The notes: generated by a model not told the origin, from the letters alone. A stretch of DNA of 38,516 bases from Lachnospiraceae bacterium (GCA_019423745.1 JAHZAV010000025.1:1-38516), one strand, 5' to 3'. Counted from the first letter of the stretch, positions 1 to 7,220 are shown. Numbers and translations are program-made.

Positions 1-62
1 CCGCTATTAACGACCTACTCCCTTTCCAGGGGAGCCCCTTCGGCCAGCTTGGGTACTTCTCC
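1..62 (-). tRNA. tRNA-Ser (anticodon GGA), 3' part cut by window edge
   Basis: Read on the minus strand, the gene starts at 62 with acceptor strand GGAGAAG, followed by a D-arm and an anticodon stem CTCCC/GGGAG around loop CTGGAAA, giving anticodon GGA. The long variable arm typical of class II tRNA-Ser begins before the window ends. The T-arm and 3' acceptor strand lie outside. It sits 25 nt downstream of the second tRNA-Ser and is probably co-transcribed with it. Confidence 0.9.
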
Positions 63-87
63 AAATTGCCCTATGGTTTTTACAGAG

Positions 88-173
88 CGGAGAGGGTGGG
101 ATTCGAACCCACGCGCCCTTGCGGACAAACGGTTTTCAAGACCGCCTCGTTATGACCACTTCGATACCTCTCC
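88..173 (-). tRNA. tRNA-Ser (anticodon UGA)
   Basis: This is a complete class II tRNA of 86 nt on the minus strand. Acceptor GGAGAGG (5' end at 173) pairs with CCTCTCC; the T-arm is GTGGG/CCCAC around TTCGAAT; the anticodon loop CTTGAAA gives UGA; a long variable arm is present. The discriminator is G at 88, and the next bases read CTC, so CCA is not encoded and must be added after 3' trimming. A promoter lies at 213-241. Confidence 0.95.
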
Positions 174-212
174 TCAATTTTTACCAAATTCCGCTCATCA
201 GCGACGAATGTT

Positions 213-241
213 ATTTTATCACACAAAGAAATTAGCGTCAA
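213..241 (-). promoter_or_regulatory. sigma-A type promoter for the tRNA-Ser pair
   Basis: On the minus strand, -35 TTGACG (236-241) and -10 TAAAAT (213-218) are separated by exactly 17 bp, and a TG lies one base before the -10. The predicted start is about 205, roughly 30 nt before the tRNA-Ser(UGA) 5' end. The stretch 174-303 holds this promoter and otherwise only an AT-rich tail after ispD. Confidence 0.7.
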
Positions 242-303
242 TACATAATTTCAAGTTTTTTCATTTTTTTCTATTTTCTCTTCTTTTCAAGTGCTATCTT
301 CAT

Positions 304-1026
304 CTATGAGCCAAAATAACGTCTGGCAAATACTTCTGCAATCTCCAGATCTTCCGGTGTTGTAATTTTTATATTCTCATAACTCCCCTTCGTCATTCGC
401 ACAGGAAATTGCAGTTCCTGTTCCACTGCCATAGCATCATCTGTAGCTGTAACTTGTTCTTTTGCCATCATGCGACTATATGCTTCTATAATAATAGAAG
501 ATTTAAAAACCTGAGGGGTCTGTACAATCCACATCCTGTCTCTTCGAGGTGTCTGACTGGAAAAACCATCTTCATCCGCTATTTTTATGGTATCCTTGCT
601 GGGCATTCCCACAACACAGGCACCATATTTTTCCACATCTGCCTGTGCTCTTTCAATAATCTCTGACGTTACAAAAGGTCTGGCGCTGTCATGAATATAG
701 ACATAACTCTCATCGGATTTGCCGGCCTTCTCCAAAGCCTTCAGACCTTCCCATACAGAATGATATCTTTCCATTCCGCCTTCCACAACCTTACGGATCT
801 TTTTAAAATTCCATTTGTCCAGAAATTCTCTTTTTACATATTCCACCTGTCCTCTTCCCACAACTAAAATCACATCGTCTATGATTTCTGAACATTCAAA
901 AGTATAAAGAGAATAAAATAAAACTGGTTTCCCTTGAATATCAAGATACTGCTTACTGGTTTTTGTCCCCATTCTTTTCCCTTGACCACCTGCCAACACA
1001 ATGGCTGTGCATCTTTTTCCATTCAT
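304..1026 (-). CDS. ispD: 2-C-methyl-D-erythritol 4-phosphate cytidylyltransferase IspD
   Basis: The product (240 aa, normal for the family) transfers CMP from CTP to 2-C-methyl-D-erythritol 4-phosphate, the third step of the non-mevalonate isoprenoid pathway, in the cytosol. Visible signatures are the N-terminal nucleotide-binding loop AIVLAGGQGKRMG (residues 8-20) with the following K25, the HDSARPF motif (112-118), PSKDTIK (142-148), a TDDA motif (205-208) and KITTPEDL near the C-terminus (220-227). The start at 1026 has a GGGGGAG ribosome binding site 6 nt upstream. It is the last gene of the minus-strand series that contains tsaD and RNase Z, starting 28 nt after the tsaD stop, and is probably co-transcribed with them. 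IspF is not in the window. Confidence 0.96.
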   Translation of the reverse strand: MNGKRCTAIVLAGGQGKRMGTKTSKQYLDIQGKPVLFYSLYTFECSEIIDDVILVVGRGQVEYVKREFLDKWNFKKIRKVVEGGMERYHSVWEGLKALEKAGKSDESYVYIHDSARPFVTSEIIERAQADVEKYGACVVGMPSKDTIKIADEDGFSSQTPRRDRMWIVQTPQVFKSSIIIEAYSRMMAKEQVTATDDAMAVEQELQFPVRMTKGSYENIKITTPEDLEIAEVFARRYFGS

Positions 1027-1054
1027 TTTCTTCTCCCCCTTGATTAGGCAAATA

Positions 1055-2086
1055 TTATACTCTTTCGCCCAGCTTCAGATTTGGAACAGCATTTAAATCC
1101 CATCCATGCCTTGTCCCATTGACAAATTCATAATATGCTGCAACACCAATCATAGCTGCATTGTCGGTACAGTATATTGGAGATGGATAATAAAAATCTA
1201 CTCCTCTTTTTTTGCAAGCCTCTGCCATAGCAGCCCTAAGCGCACTATTAGAAGCAACACCTCCGGCAATAGCAAACTTTTTATCTCCATATTCTTCCAC
1301 TGCATGCATAGCGTTAGCAACCAGGACATCTGTTACCGCTTTTTGGAAGGAAGCTGCGATATCTGCCTGACTGTATGTTTCCCCTTTCATTTTACAACCG
1401 TTGATATAATTCAGGACAGCAGACTTCACTCCGCTGAAGCTAAAATCATAAGGGGATTCTTCTATATGGGCTCTTGGAAATACAATCGCATCCGGATCGC
1501 CTTCTTTTGATACCTTATCAATTTTAGGTCCTCCCGGATAACCAAGGCCAATAGCACGAGCTACTTTATCAAAAGCTTCTCCTGCTGCATCATCTCTTGT
1601 CCGCCCGATGATTGAAAATCGCCCATAGTCTTCCACACGCACGAGATGTGTATGCCCTCCAGAAACTACAAGGCAAAGAAATGGCGGTTCCAGGTCTTCG
1701 TGTTCTATATAATTTGCCGCAATATGGCCTTCTATATGATGCACACCCACCAATGGTTTCCCTGCTGCATAAGCAATAGCCTTTGCCTCCGCTACTCCCA
1801 CAAGAAGTGCCCCCACTAATCCAGGTCCATAAGTTACACCTATCGCATCTATATCTTCAAGCGTAACCTGTGCCTGCCCCAATGCTTCCTCAATTACCTG
1901 ATTAATCTTTTCTATGTGCTTTCTGGATGCAATTTCTGGGACGACGCCCCCATACAAAGTATGGAGAGCAATCTGGGAAGAAATAATATTGGAAAGAATT
2001 TCTCTTCCGTTTTTTACAACCGATGCCGCTGTTTCATCACAGGAACTTTCGATTGCAAGAATTAATGTATCACTTTTTTTATCCAT
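1055..2086 (-). CDS. tsaD: tRNA N6-adenosine threonylcarbamoyltransferase TsaD
   Basis: TsaD (343 aa) transfers the threonylcarbamoyl group from threonylcarbamoyl-AMP to A37 of ANN-decoding tRNAs, working with TsaB and TsaE, which are both encoded upstream in this window. The ASKHA-fold signatures are clear: ESSCDET (13-19), GVVPEIASRKH (47-57), the metal-binding HxxxH at H117/H121 within HHIEGHIAANY, and SGGHT (142-146). The full length matches bacterial TsaD. The start at 2086 has GGAGG about 13 nt upstream, slightly far, but the N-terminus LILAIESSCDET fits the family. It lies 33 nt after the RNase Z stop and 28 nt before ispD. Confidence 0.97.
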   Translation of the reverse strand: MDKKSDTLILAIESSCDETAASVVKNGREILSNIISSQIALHTLYGGVVPEIASRKHIEKINQVIEEALGQAQVTLEDIDAIGVTYGPGLVGALLVGVAEAKAIAYAAGKPLVGVHHIEGHIAANYIEHEDLEPPFLCLVVSGGHTHLVRVEDYGRFSIIGRTRDDAAGEAFDKVARAIGLGYPGGPKIDKVSKEGDPDAIVFPRAHIEESPYDFSFSGVKSAVLNYINGCKMKGETYSQADIAASFQKAVTDVLVANAMHAVEEYGDKKFAIAGGVASNSALRAAMAEACKKRGVDFYYPSPIYCTDNAAMIGVAAYYEFVNGTRHGWDLNAVPNLKLGERV

Positions 2087-2119
2087 TTATTACTTTTAAC
2101 CTCCAACTCTTGCGAGTTT

Positions 2120-3034
2120 TTATTCCTTTTCCGAAAATGTAAGCTCCATTGTCCTTTTATCCTTTGCCGCTACTGCTCTTGGGAAAATTTCTCTAACTTC
2201 ATCCATAAATTCTTCAGGACGATTCAAAGACGGACTATAATGGGTCAGCCACATTTCTCCCACCTCTGCTTCTTTGGCAAGACGGGCCGCTTCGTAAAAA
2301 GTCATATGTTTATATTCTTTTGCTTTTTTCAACTTATCCTTTTCCCCATACATTCCCTCACATATGAAAAGATCCGAATTTTGGGCATTTATCCGAATAG
2401 AATCTGTGGGGCGGGTATCCGTGCAATATGTTACTTTCAATCCTTTTCTCGCCGGTCCAAGGACCATATCAGGCGTCAATATCTTCCCGTCTTGTTCTAC
2501 GGTTTCTCCTTTTTGAAGAATACCCCAGTATTTTTTTGGTATTCCCGCACTTTCTGCCCGTTCTACATCAAACTTTCCAGCACGGTCCACTTCCAGTGTA
2601 TAACCGTAACAAACTACATTATGGTTTACACGAAATGCTTTCAATCGATACCCATTCATTTCCAACGTCTTCTCTGGCTCTGTGATCTCAATAAATTTAA
2701 GTTTAAATGGAAGTTCCGGCGCAATGACTCGCAGAGAATTTACTACTCGTTCCAGTCCTTTTGGCCCGATCAAAGTCAGCGGCTCTGTTCGATCTGCATT
2801 TCCCATCGTTAATAAAAGTCCTGGCAAACCGCTGATATGATCTCCATGATAATGTGTAAAACAGATCACATCTATAGGCTTAAAACTCCATCCCTTTTCT
2901 TTCACTGCAATCTGTGTGCCTTCTCCACAATCAATCAAAAGACTGCTGCCATTATAGCGAACCATTAACGCTGTTAACCAACGATAAGGGAGGGGCATCA
3001 TCCCTCCCGTTCCAAGCAAACATACATCTAACAT
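2120..3034 (-). CDS. rnz: Ribonuclease Z (tRNA 3' endonuclease)
   Basis: This metallo-beta-lactamase-fold endonuclease (304 aa, normal for the short RNase Z form) removes 3' trailers from tRNA precursors, mainly those without an encoded CCA. The zinc motif HYHGDH is at residues 61-66, preceded by DCGEGTQ (35-41); later metal-ligand regions (VNHN, TDTRPTD, LTHYSP) are also present. It starts 1 nt after the stop of the small zinc-ribbon gene at 3036, so the two are translationally close, and is followed by tsaD after 33 nt. The tRNA-Ser(UGA) gene in this window lacks CCA and is therefore a candidate substrate. Confidence 0.95.
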   Translation of the reverse strand: MLDVCLLGTGGMMPLPYRWLTALMVRYNGSSLLIDCGEGTQIAVKEKGWSFKPIDVICFTHYHGDHISGLPGLLLTMGNADRTEPLTLIGPKGLERVVNSLRVIAPELPFKLKFIEITEPEKTLEMNGYRLKAFRVNHNVVCYGYTLEVDRAGKFDVERAESAGIPKKYWGILQKGETVEQDGKILTPDMVLGPARKGLKVTYCTDTRPTDSIRINAQNSDLFICEGMYGEKDKLKKAKEYKHMTFYEAARLAKEAEVGEMWLTHYSPSLNRPEEFMDEVREIFPRAVAAKDKRTMELTFSEKE

Positions 3035-3035
3035 T

Positions 3036-3275
3036 CTATTCTCCTATCGGAATAACAAATGTGGAAACAAATTCATCATAGCATTCTTCACATAAATCGA
3101 AACAATCCACTTGATTATCTTTATTTGAAAAATATCCCCATCTCTTTTCCACCGAAAGAAAATCTTCCTGTATCTGGTCCTTTCCAAAGGGGATTTCCCT
3201 TCCACATTTATTACAAACTATTTTTTTTATTGTTTTTTGAATTTCTTTTGTTTCTTCTAACTGGTACTGGCGCAT
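3036..3275 (-). CDS. Small zinc-ribbon-like protein of unknown function
   Basis: The product is 79 aa and cytosolic, with no membrane segment. It has two cysteine pairs, CNKC (C21, C24) and CEEC (C62, C65) with C58 nearby, which could bind one zinc ion as a zinc ribbon. The residues between are charged and aromatic. The start at 3275 has a strong AAGGAGGAA site 6 nt upstream. It sits between rimI (106-nt gap) and rnz (1-nt gap); the gap carries a possible minus-strand -10 TATAAT at 3327-3332, so it may head a sub-operon rnz-tsaD-ispD. I do not recognise a named family. The tight coupling to rnz hints at a tRNA or nucleic-acid role, but this is inference. Confidence 0.75.
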   Translation of the reverse strand: MRQYQLEETKEIQKTIKKIVCNKCGREIPFGKDQIQEDFLSVEKRWGYFSNKDNQVDCFDLCEECYDEFVSTFVIPIGE

Positions 3276-3381
3276 ACAATTCCTCCTTGAAGGTATCTAT
3301 TCTTTTAGTCCTTTTGTTACGCCTCTATTATATCTATCTTTGACCGCATATCCTAGTGGGAACTGCTTCCTTCTCTGACAG

Positions 3382-3825
3382 TCATTTTCCAATTTCACGG
3401 CTCATCAAAATTCCATCTTCCTGTGGATTCGTATAAAAATTTCTGCGGATTCCATCTTGAACGAAGCCATAACTTGTATAAAACGAGATTGCTGCCTTAT
3501 TGCTTTCCCGCACATCAAGAAGAAGTTTCGTAATACCGTTGTCCTCACATAAATCTTCCAACTCCAGCAGCAGTCTAGCTCCTACCCCTTGTCGTCTATG
3601 ATCAGAAATTACAGCAATTCTTGCTATTTCTCCTTCTTCAAGCACAAAATACAAAATCAGATATCCAATCAACTGCTTATCCTCATATGCCACCAGTACA
3701 AGGGTCTGTTGCTGATCAAAGGTTTCTTTTATTGCCTTTTCACTCCAAGAGTCAGAAAATATTTCTTTTTCCAGCCTGGCAATTTCCGGAATATCTGCCT
3801 CTTTCATTTTACGTATTGCCAGCAT
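3382..3825 (-). CDS. rimI: Ribosomal protein bS18-alanine N-acetyltransferase RimI
   Basis: This GNAT-fold acetyltransferase (147 aa) is the RimI type, which acetylates protein N-termini, classically the alanine of ribosomal protein S18. The acetyl-CoA loop RRQGVG is at 77-82, and the C-terminal region LLLDVRESNKAAISFYTSYGF is typical of RimI. It overlaps the tsaB stop region by 17 nt (3809-3825), indicating translational coupling. The order tsaE-tsaB-rimI is a widely conserved bacterial arrangement, which strengthens the RimI call over a generic GNAT. Confidence 0.92.
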   Translation of the reverse strand: MLAIRKMKEADIPEIARLEKEIFSDSWSEKAIKETFDQQQTLVLVAYEDKQLIGYLILYFVLEEGEIARIAVISDHRRQGVGARLLLELEDLCEDNGITKLLLDVRESNKAAISFYTSYGFVQDGIRRNFYTNPQEDGILMSREIGK

Positions 3826-4534
3826 TCTTCCCCTCCTCCTTTTCTCTTTCCTGACGCTCTCTCTCTGCCTGTGAAACTCTTAAATAATCTGGTGTATGTT
3901 CTTCTGCAGTTTCTAACTTTCCTTCTTTATAGTACTGCAATCCAAGTATCCCTACAGAAGCTGCTCTTTGCCGATTCATATTGGCTGGTGCATAAAAATG
4001 TGCAATTTTCAGCTCTTCTTCCAATAATTCTTTATATACTGGCACTCCATCCCCCAGAAACGTAACTGGTTTTTCCATACTATTTAATAAGCCCGCAAGT
4101 TCCTTTACCGGCACTGCCATCTGATTTTTTATGGAATGAAATCCTCCATCAAAGGAATAAATTCCCGTATAAACCTGCTTTCTTCTAGCATCCATAATAG
4201 GACATATTAACCCAGAAACTCCATACAGATTGTAAGCCAGTCCTTCCAATGTAGGCACATGAACTAACGGCTTATGAAGAGCTAATCCCAGACCTTTTGC
4301 CGTTGCCGAACCGATTCGAAGTCCTGTAAAGGATCCCGGACCACCAGCAACTGCTATTGCATCTATCTCATGAAGATCAAGTTCAATCATTTTTGCCACT
4401 TCATCCAACATAGGAAGCAATGTCTGTGAATGAGTTTTTTTATAATTGATTGTATATTCCGCCACCGTCTGGTCATCTTCTACTACTGCTACTGACGCGA
4501 CCAATCCGGAGCTGTCCAAAGCTAATATTCGCAT
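3809..4534 (-). CDS. tsaB: tRNA threonylcarbamoyladenosine biosynthesis protein TsaB
   Basis: TsaB (241 aa) is the non-catalytic ASKHA-fold partner of TsaD in t6A synthesis. Recognisable stretches are ILALDSSG at the N-terminus, KTHSQTLLPML near residue 34 and the characteristic AVAGGPGSFTGLRIG around residues 62-76. The C-terminal tail is rich in Arg/Glu and overlaps the rimI start. It begins 18 nt after the tsaE stop. TsaE, TsaB and TsaD are all in this window; the fourth component TsaC/YwlC is not. Confidence 0.96.
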   Translation of the reverse strand: MRILALDSSGLVASVAVVEDDQTVAEYTINYKKTHSQTLLPMLDEVAKMIELDLHEIDAIAVAGGPGSFTGLRIGSATAKGLGLALHKPLVHVPTLEGLAYNLYGVSGLICPIMDARRKQVYTGIYSFDGGFHSIKNQMAVPVKELAGLLNSMEKPVTFLGDGVPVYKELLEEELKIAHFYAPANMNRQRAASVGILGLQYYKEGKLETAEEHTPDYLRVSQAERERQEREKEEGKNAGNT

Positions 4535-4552
4535 GTATTTATCCTTATCCTT

Positions 4553-4987
4553 CTAAATATTTTCTATCTTTTCTATTGTAATCTTTCTGTAATCAAAACC
4601 TTTTTCCAGATCTTTTTCAATTGCAATCTGTGTGTATTGTTCCGGAAGAATATCTTGAATCAGATTAGCCCACTCAATCAGGCTTACCCCTTCTCCATAA
4701 ACATAATCTTCGAAGCCAATCTCTTCCATTTCCTCTAAATCACCAATCCGATACACATCAAAATGGTAAAACGGCAATCTTCCATCTTCATAAATCTGAA
4801 CAATTGTAAATGTAGGACTACTGACAGGTTCCAGAATCCCCAGCCCCGCTGCCAAACCTTTTGTAAAAACTGTTTTTCCCACACCCAGATCTCCCACGAG
4901 TGTATATACATCTCCTGGCAGCGCTTCCCGGCCAATTTTTTGTCCCAATTCAAATGTATCTTTTTCACATTTTGATTCTATTATCAT
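4553..4987 (-). CDS. tsaE: tRNA threonylcarbamoyladenosine biosynthesis ATPase TsaE
   Basis: TsaE (144 aa) is the small P-loop ATPase of the t6A complex. Walker A is GDLGVGKT (32-39), followed by VSSPTFTIVQIY and the HFDVYRI and EIGFEDY motifs typical of the family, and IEWA near residue 110. The start at 4987 has GGAAG 4 nt upstream within AACAGGAAGAATG. It is separated from the ycxB-like gene by 20 nt and from tsaB by 18 nt, so all are probably on one transcript that begins at the promoter near 5585. Confidence 0.96.
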   Translation of the reverse strand: MIIESKCEKDTFELGQKIGREALPGDVYTLVGDLGVGKTVFTKGLAAGLGILEPVSSPTFTIVQIYEDGRLPFYHFDVYRIGDLEEMEEIGFEDYVYGEGVSLIEWANLIQDILPEQYTQIAIEKDLEKGFDYRKITIEKIENI

Positions 4988-5007
4988 TCTTCCTGTTTTA
5001 CTCCTGT

Positions 5008-5511
5008 TTACTTTTTCCTAATATGTACATTCTTTTCCGGCATTTTTCTTCTGATGATATTTTCAATTTCCTGATATTTTTCCCCAAGCTGTGCAATAGG
5101 AAGTATAATTGCCTTTTTCTTATCATCATATAGAATCAGTATATGTTTTCTGGACACTGCTTTTTGAAATTTTTCCCAAGAAGCTTTTCCTGTTCTATCC
5201 GATGTTGTCGTCTGTATCCCATCCTCTCCGAATTCATAAATGACTGCTTCTGTCAGTCGACGGGAATCCTTCATAGAAGCCACTCTGCTCTTAATTGAAA
5301 TAGGCATCCCCAAAAGCAAAAGCAGTGCAAATACCACAAACACGAGTGTAAGCGCCATCTCACCATTCATACCAAATGCCGCTGCAAGCCCTATATTCAG
5401 TGCCCCCAAAACAAGAAGGAAAGCTCCCACTGCACTTGAATAAATATGATAAAGCATAAATTCTGACATACTTTCCACATCAAGAGTAACCTTTACTTCT
5501 ACTGATGACAT
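5008..5511 (-). CDS. YcxB-like membrane protein, function unknown
   Basis: The product (167 aa from the chosen start) has two predicted membrane segments, roughly residues 20-45 and 50-70, followed by a soluble C-terminal half with WEKFQKAVSRKHILILYDDKKKAIILPI, a pattern seen in the YcxB-like C-terminal domain. The ATG at 5511 has an AAAGGAGG site at a good distance; an upstream in-frame ATG at 5538 lies before that site and was rejected. It is first in the tsaE-tsaB-rimI series. An extended -10 promoter and a 19-bp palindrome lie at 5568-5590. Its function is not known. Confidence 0.7.
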   Translation of the reverse strand: MSSVEVKVTLDVESMSEFMLYHIYSSAVGAFLLVLGALNIGLAAAFGMNGEMALTLVFVVFALLLLLGMPISIKSRVASMKDSRRLTEAVIYEFGEDGIQTTTSDRTGKASWEKFQKAVSRKHILILYDDKKKAIILPIAQLGEKYQEIENIIRRKMPEKNVHIRKK

Positions 5512-5567
5512 ATTGATTTCCTCCTTTATGCATTGCATTCTAACAATCTATTATTTCTGCGGGTAAA

Positions 5568-5590
5568 ATAGTCACGTTGTGGTTATTATA
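5568..5590 (-). promoter_or_regulatory. Extended -10 promoter with downstream 19-bp palindrome (ycxB-like/tsaE operon)
   Basis: On the minus strand, TGTTATAAT (-10 hexamer at 5585-5590) is followed directly by the palindrome ATAACCACAACGTGACTAT (5568-5586, overlapping the -10 by 2 nt). The half sites are ATAACCAC and GTGACTAT around AAC; six of eight positions are symmetric. A near-identical palindrome (16 of 19 bases) lies in the same position at the tetR promoter (13979-13997). The -35 is poor. The site would start the transcript at about 5578 and be within reach of repression. It also lies upstream of the plus-strand VOC gene. Confidence 0.5.
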
Positions 5591-5689
5591 ACACATCTTT
5601 TTTTCTTCGGCTATACATGTTATACTTTCATAAAACACTGCTCCAATACTCATGCCGTGTTAATGCTAAAGAATAAGGAGAATGATATC

Positions 5690-6055
5690 ATGAAGTTTAC
5701 GTTTTATCACAACAATATCAATGTTTACGATTTAGAAAAATCTCTGGCATTTTATGAAAAAGCACTTGGCCTTACTGTCACAGAAGAAAAAACTGCTGAT
5801 GACGGCAGTTTTAAACTTGTCTATTTAGGAGATAAAACCACACCTCATCTTCTGGAACTGACATGGCTTAGAGATATGGATCGTCCATATAATCTAGGTG
5901 ATAATGAATTCCACCTTGCTTTCCGTACCGATAATTATGAAAAAGCACATGCGTTCCACAAAGAAATGGGGTGCATCTGCTTTGAAAATGAAGAAATGGG
6001 TATTTACTTTATTTCTGATCCTGACGGTTACTGGCTGGAAATTTGCCCTGCATAA
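5690..6055 (+). CDS. VOC-family / glyoxalase I-like metalloprotein
   Basis: The product is 121 aa from the ATG at 5690, which has AAGGAG 9 nt upstream; the longer in-frame start at 5579 lacks a site and adds a hydrophobic stretch unlike the family. It is a single VOC domain with two beta-alpha-beta-beta-beta units. The four positions that bind metal in glyoxalase I appear intact: H7 in FYHNN, E in LLELTW, H in EFHLAF and E in WLEICPA. This supports lactoylglutathione-lyase-like activity, with an unknown thiol, since clostridia usually lack glutathione. It stands alone, with a possible -10 TATACT (TG at -1) near 5628, and ends in the terminator at 6081-6110. Confidence 0.8.
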   Translation: MKFTFYHNNINVYDLEKSLAFYEKALGLTVTEEKTADDGSFKLVYLGDKTTPHLLELTWLRDMDRPYNLGDNEFHLAFRTDNYEKAHAFHKEMGCICFENEEMGIYFISDPDGYWLEICPA

Positions 6056-6080
6056 GCAGAACCATTTTTTTATAATAACT

Positions 6081-6110
6081 AAAGCCCTCCGCTATCGCTG
6101 AGGGCTTTTT
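6081..6110. terminator. Bidirectional intrinsic terminator between VOC gene and ribU
   Basis: AAAGCCCTC (6081-6089) pairs with GAGGGCTTT (6100-6108) around a 10-nt loop and is followed by further T residues to 6110 on the plus strand. It lies 25 nt after the VOC stop and 4 nt past the ribU stop (minus strand), so it can serve both convergent genes, more strongly the plus one. Confidence 0.8.
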
Positions 6111-6113
6111 GCA

Positions 6114-6746
6114 TTACCGGTTCATATGAAGTACCGGACTTATTTTCTTGTAAACCAAAAATACAATCAGGGAAACAAGAACTCCTTTTAAAAGATTAAA
6201 CGGTGCTACTGCAAAAATAACAAAAGTAGCTAAATCTGTAATATTACTATTGATTGCAGTTCCCATTTGTACCAAACTTTCTATCGGCATTTGGAATGCT
6301 GCTCCGTATGCCGGCAGAAGTAAATATGCATTCAATACGCATCCTACAAGTGTCATAAATAAGGTTCCGGATACCATACCAATGATAGCTCCTTTTCTTG
6401 TTTTCATCTTCCGATAGATGATTCCTGCCGGCACAACTAAAGAACAACCAATCAGAAAGTTAGCCAATTCTCCTACTCCTGCAGTCATTGTTCCATTAAT
6501 TGCAAAATTCAAAATAATCTTTATAAATTCAATAGCAGCTCCCGCAACCGGTCCCATAGCAAAACATCCAATCAGTACGGGCACTTCACTAAAATCAATT
6601 TCATAAAAAGACGGTGCAAATGGCAGCGGGATTTCAAACAGCATCAATACCACTGCTATCGCCGCAAGCATACCGATCTGTGCAATTGTGCGGATTCTCA
6701 CCCTTGATTTTACTTTTGTTCTGTTGTCCATTACTTGTGTACTCAT
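6114..6746 (-). CDS. ribU: ECF transporter riboflavin-binding S component RibU
   Basis: The product is 210 aa with about six membrane segments. The N-terminal basic stretch followed by the alanine-rich first helix (IAQIGMLAAIAVVL) matches the region that contacts the ECF-T subunit, and the FEIPLPFAPSFYEIDFSEVPVL region is characteristic of RibU. The start at 6746 has AAGGAGAG 10 nt upstream; the in-frame ATG at 6806 has none. The gene lies downstream of an FMN riboswitch with an intrinsic terminator, which independently supports riboflavin as the substrate: high FMN would stop transcription. The shared ECF energising module (EcfA, EcfA', EcfT) is not in the window, so this is a group II S component. 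Confidence 0.92.
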   Translation of the reverse strand: MSTQVMDNRTKVKSRVRIRTIAQIGMLAAIAVVLMLFEIPLPFAPSFYEIDFSEVPVLIGCFAMGPVAGAAIEFIKIILNFAINGTMTAGVGELANFLIGCSLVVPAGIIYRKMKTRKGAIIGMVSGTLFMTLVGCVLNAYLLLPAYGAAFQMPIESLVQMGTAINSNITDLATFVIFAVAPFNLLKGVLVSLIVFLVYKKISPVLHMNR

Positions 6747-6821
6747 TTTCTTTCTCTCCTTTTTTTCTGAAATATTAATATGCCTGCATACAAAAAAGTC
6801 CTGCAAATTGTTGAACTATAT

Positions 6822-6862
6822 CTGCATGCTGACGCGCCACTATGGCGCTTCTATAGATGCAG
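6822..6862 (-). other. Stem-loop in the ribU 5' leader downstream of the riboswitch terminator
   Basis: CTGCAT (6822-6827) pairs with ATGCAG (6857-6862), and inside it GCGCC (6834-6838) pairs with GGCGC (6844-6848) around a 5-nt loop. It lies about 120 nt after the riboswitch terminator and 75 nt before the ribU start. No T-tract follows on the minus strand, so it does not look like a terminator. Its role is unknown. Other bases of 6863-6980 show nothing I recognise. Confidence 0.45.
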
Positions 6863-6980
6863 GAAAGAAAATCTTCACAGAGCTATGCAGCGTATTAAGC
6901 AAGTCTGATGTTTCATGATAATCTGTCTTTTTCCTGAAGACTTTTATTATATAAAGAAAGCAGCTGTGTCTTTCTAAATA

Positions 6981-7010
6981 TAAAAAACTCCGATATAAAA
7001 ATATCGGAGT
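6981..7010 (-). terminator. Intrinsic terminator forming the FMN riboswitch expression platform
   Basis: On the minus strand ACTCCGATAT (7001-7010) pairs perfectly with ATATCGGAGT (6987-6996) around a 4-nt loop, followed by a run of six T. It lies about 40 nt downstream of the FMN aptamer and about 240 nt upstream of ribU, so ligand-controlled premature termination is the expected mechanism. Confidence 0.88.
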
Positions 7011-7047
7011 CATAAAATCGCTTGCATATTTCGTACATACTACATAA

Positions 7048-7174
7048 TTCTTCTCTCATCCAGACTTTACTGTCGGTTTTGGAATTTCACCAAATCAGCC
7101 TTCCTCTGACTTAACAGATTCCGGGTCGCGGACTATAACCGCCGGTTGGGACTTTCACCCGACCCCGAAGATTT
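7048..7174 (-). ncRNA. FMN riboswitch (RFN element)
   Basis: The minus strand shows the conserved RFN blocks in order: CTTCGGGGTCGGGTGAAAG, CCCAACCGGCGGT, the AGTCCGCGA segment, a variable P-arm, TGATTTGGTGAAATTCC, AACCGACAGTAAAGTCTGG and ATGAGAGAAG, with P1 closing between the CTTC and GAAG ends. The aptamer binds FMN. It is followed by an intrinsic terminator (6981-7010) and ribU, and preceded by a promoter at 7192-7220. Confidence 0.97.
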
Positions 7175-7191
7175 ATTCTTTTCCGAGTTCT

Positions 7192-7220
7192 ATTATAGAA
7201 CTGAATGTATAATATTTCAA
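7192..7220 (-). promoter_or_regulatory. sigma-A promoter for the FMN riboswitch-ribU transcript
   Basis: On the minus strand, -35 TTGAAA (7215-7220) and a consensus -10 TATAAT (7192-7197) are 17 bp apart. The predicted start at about 7185 is about 10 nt before the aptamer P1 helix, as expected. The -35 lies about 10 nt from the nhaC stop at 7230. Confidence 0.8.

Noticed and set aside
49..309. An 86-aa plus-strand reading frame at the window start
   Set aside because: It runs antisense through tRNA-Ser(UGA) and the start of the tRNA-Ser(GGA) gene; its sequence is only the translation of tRNA complement.
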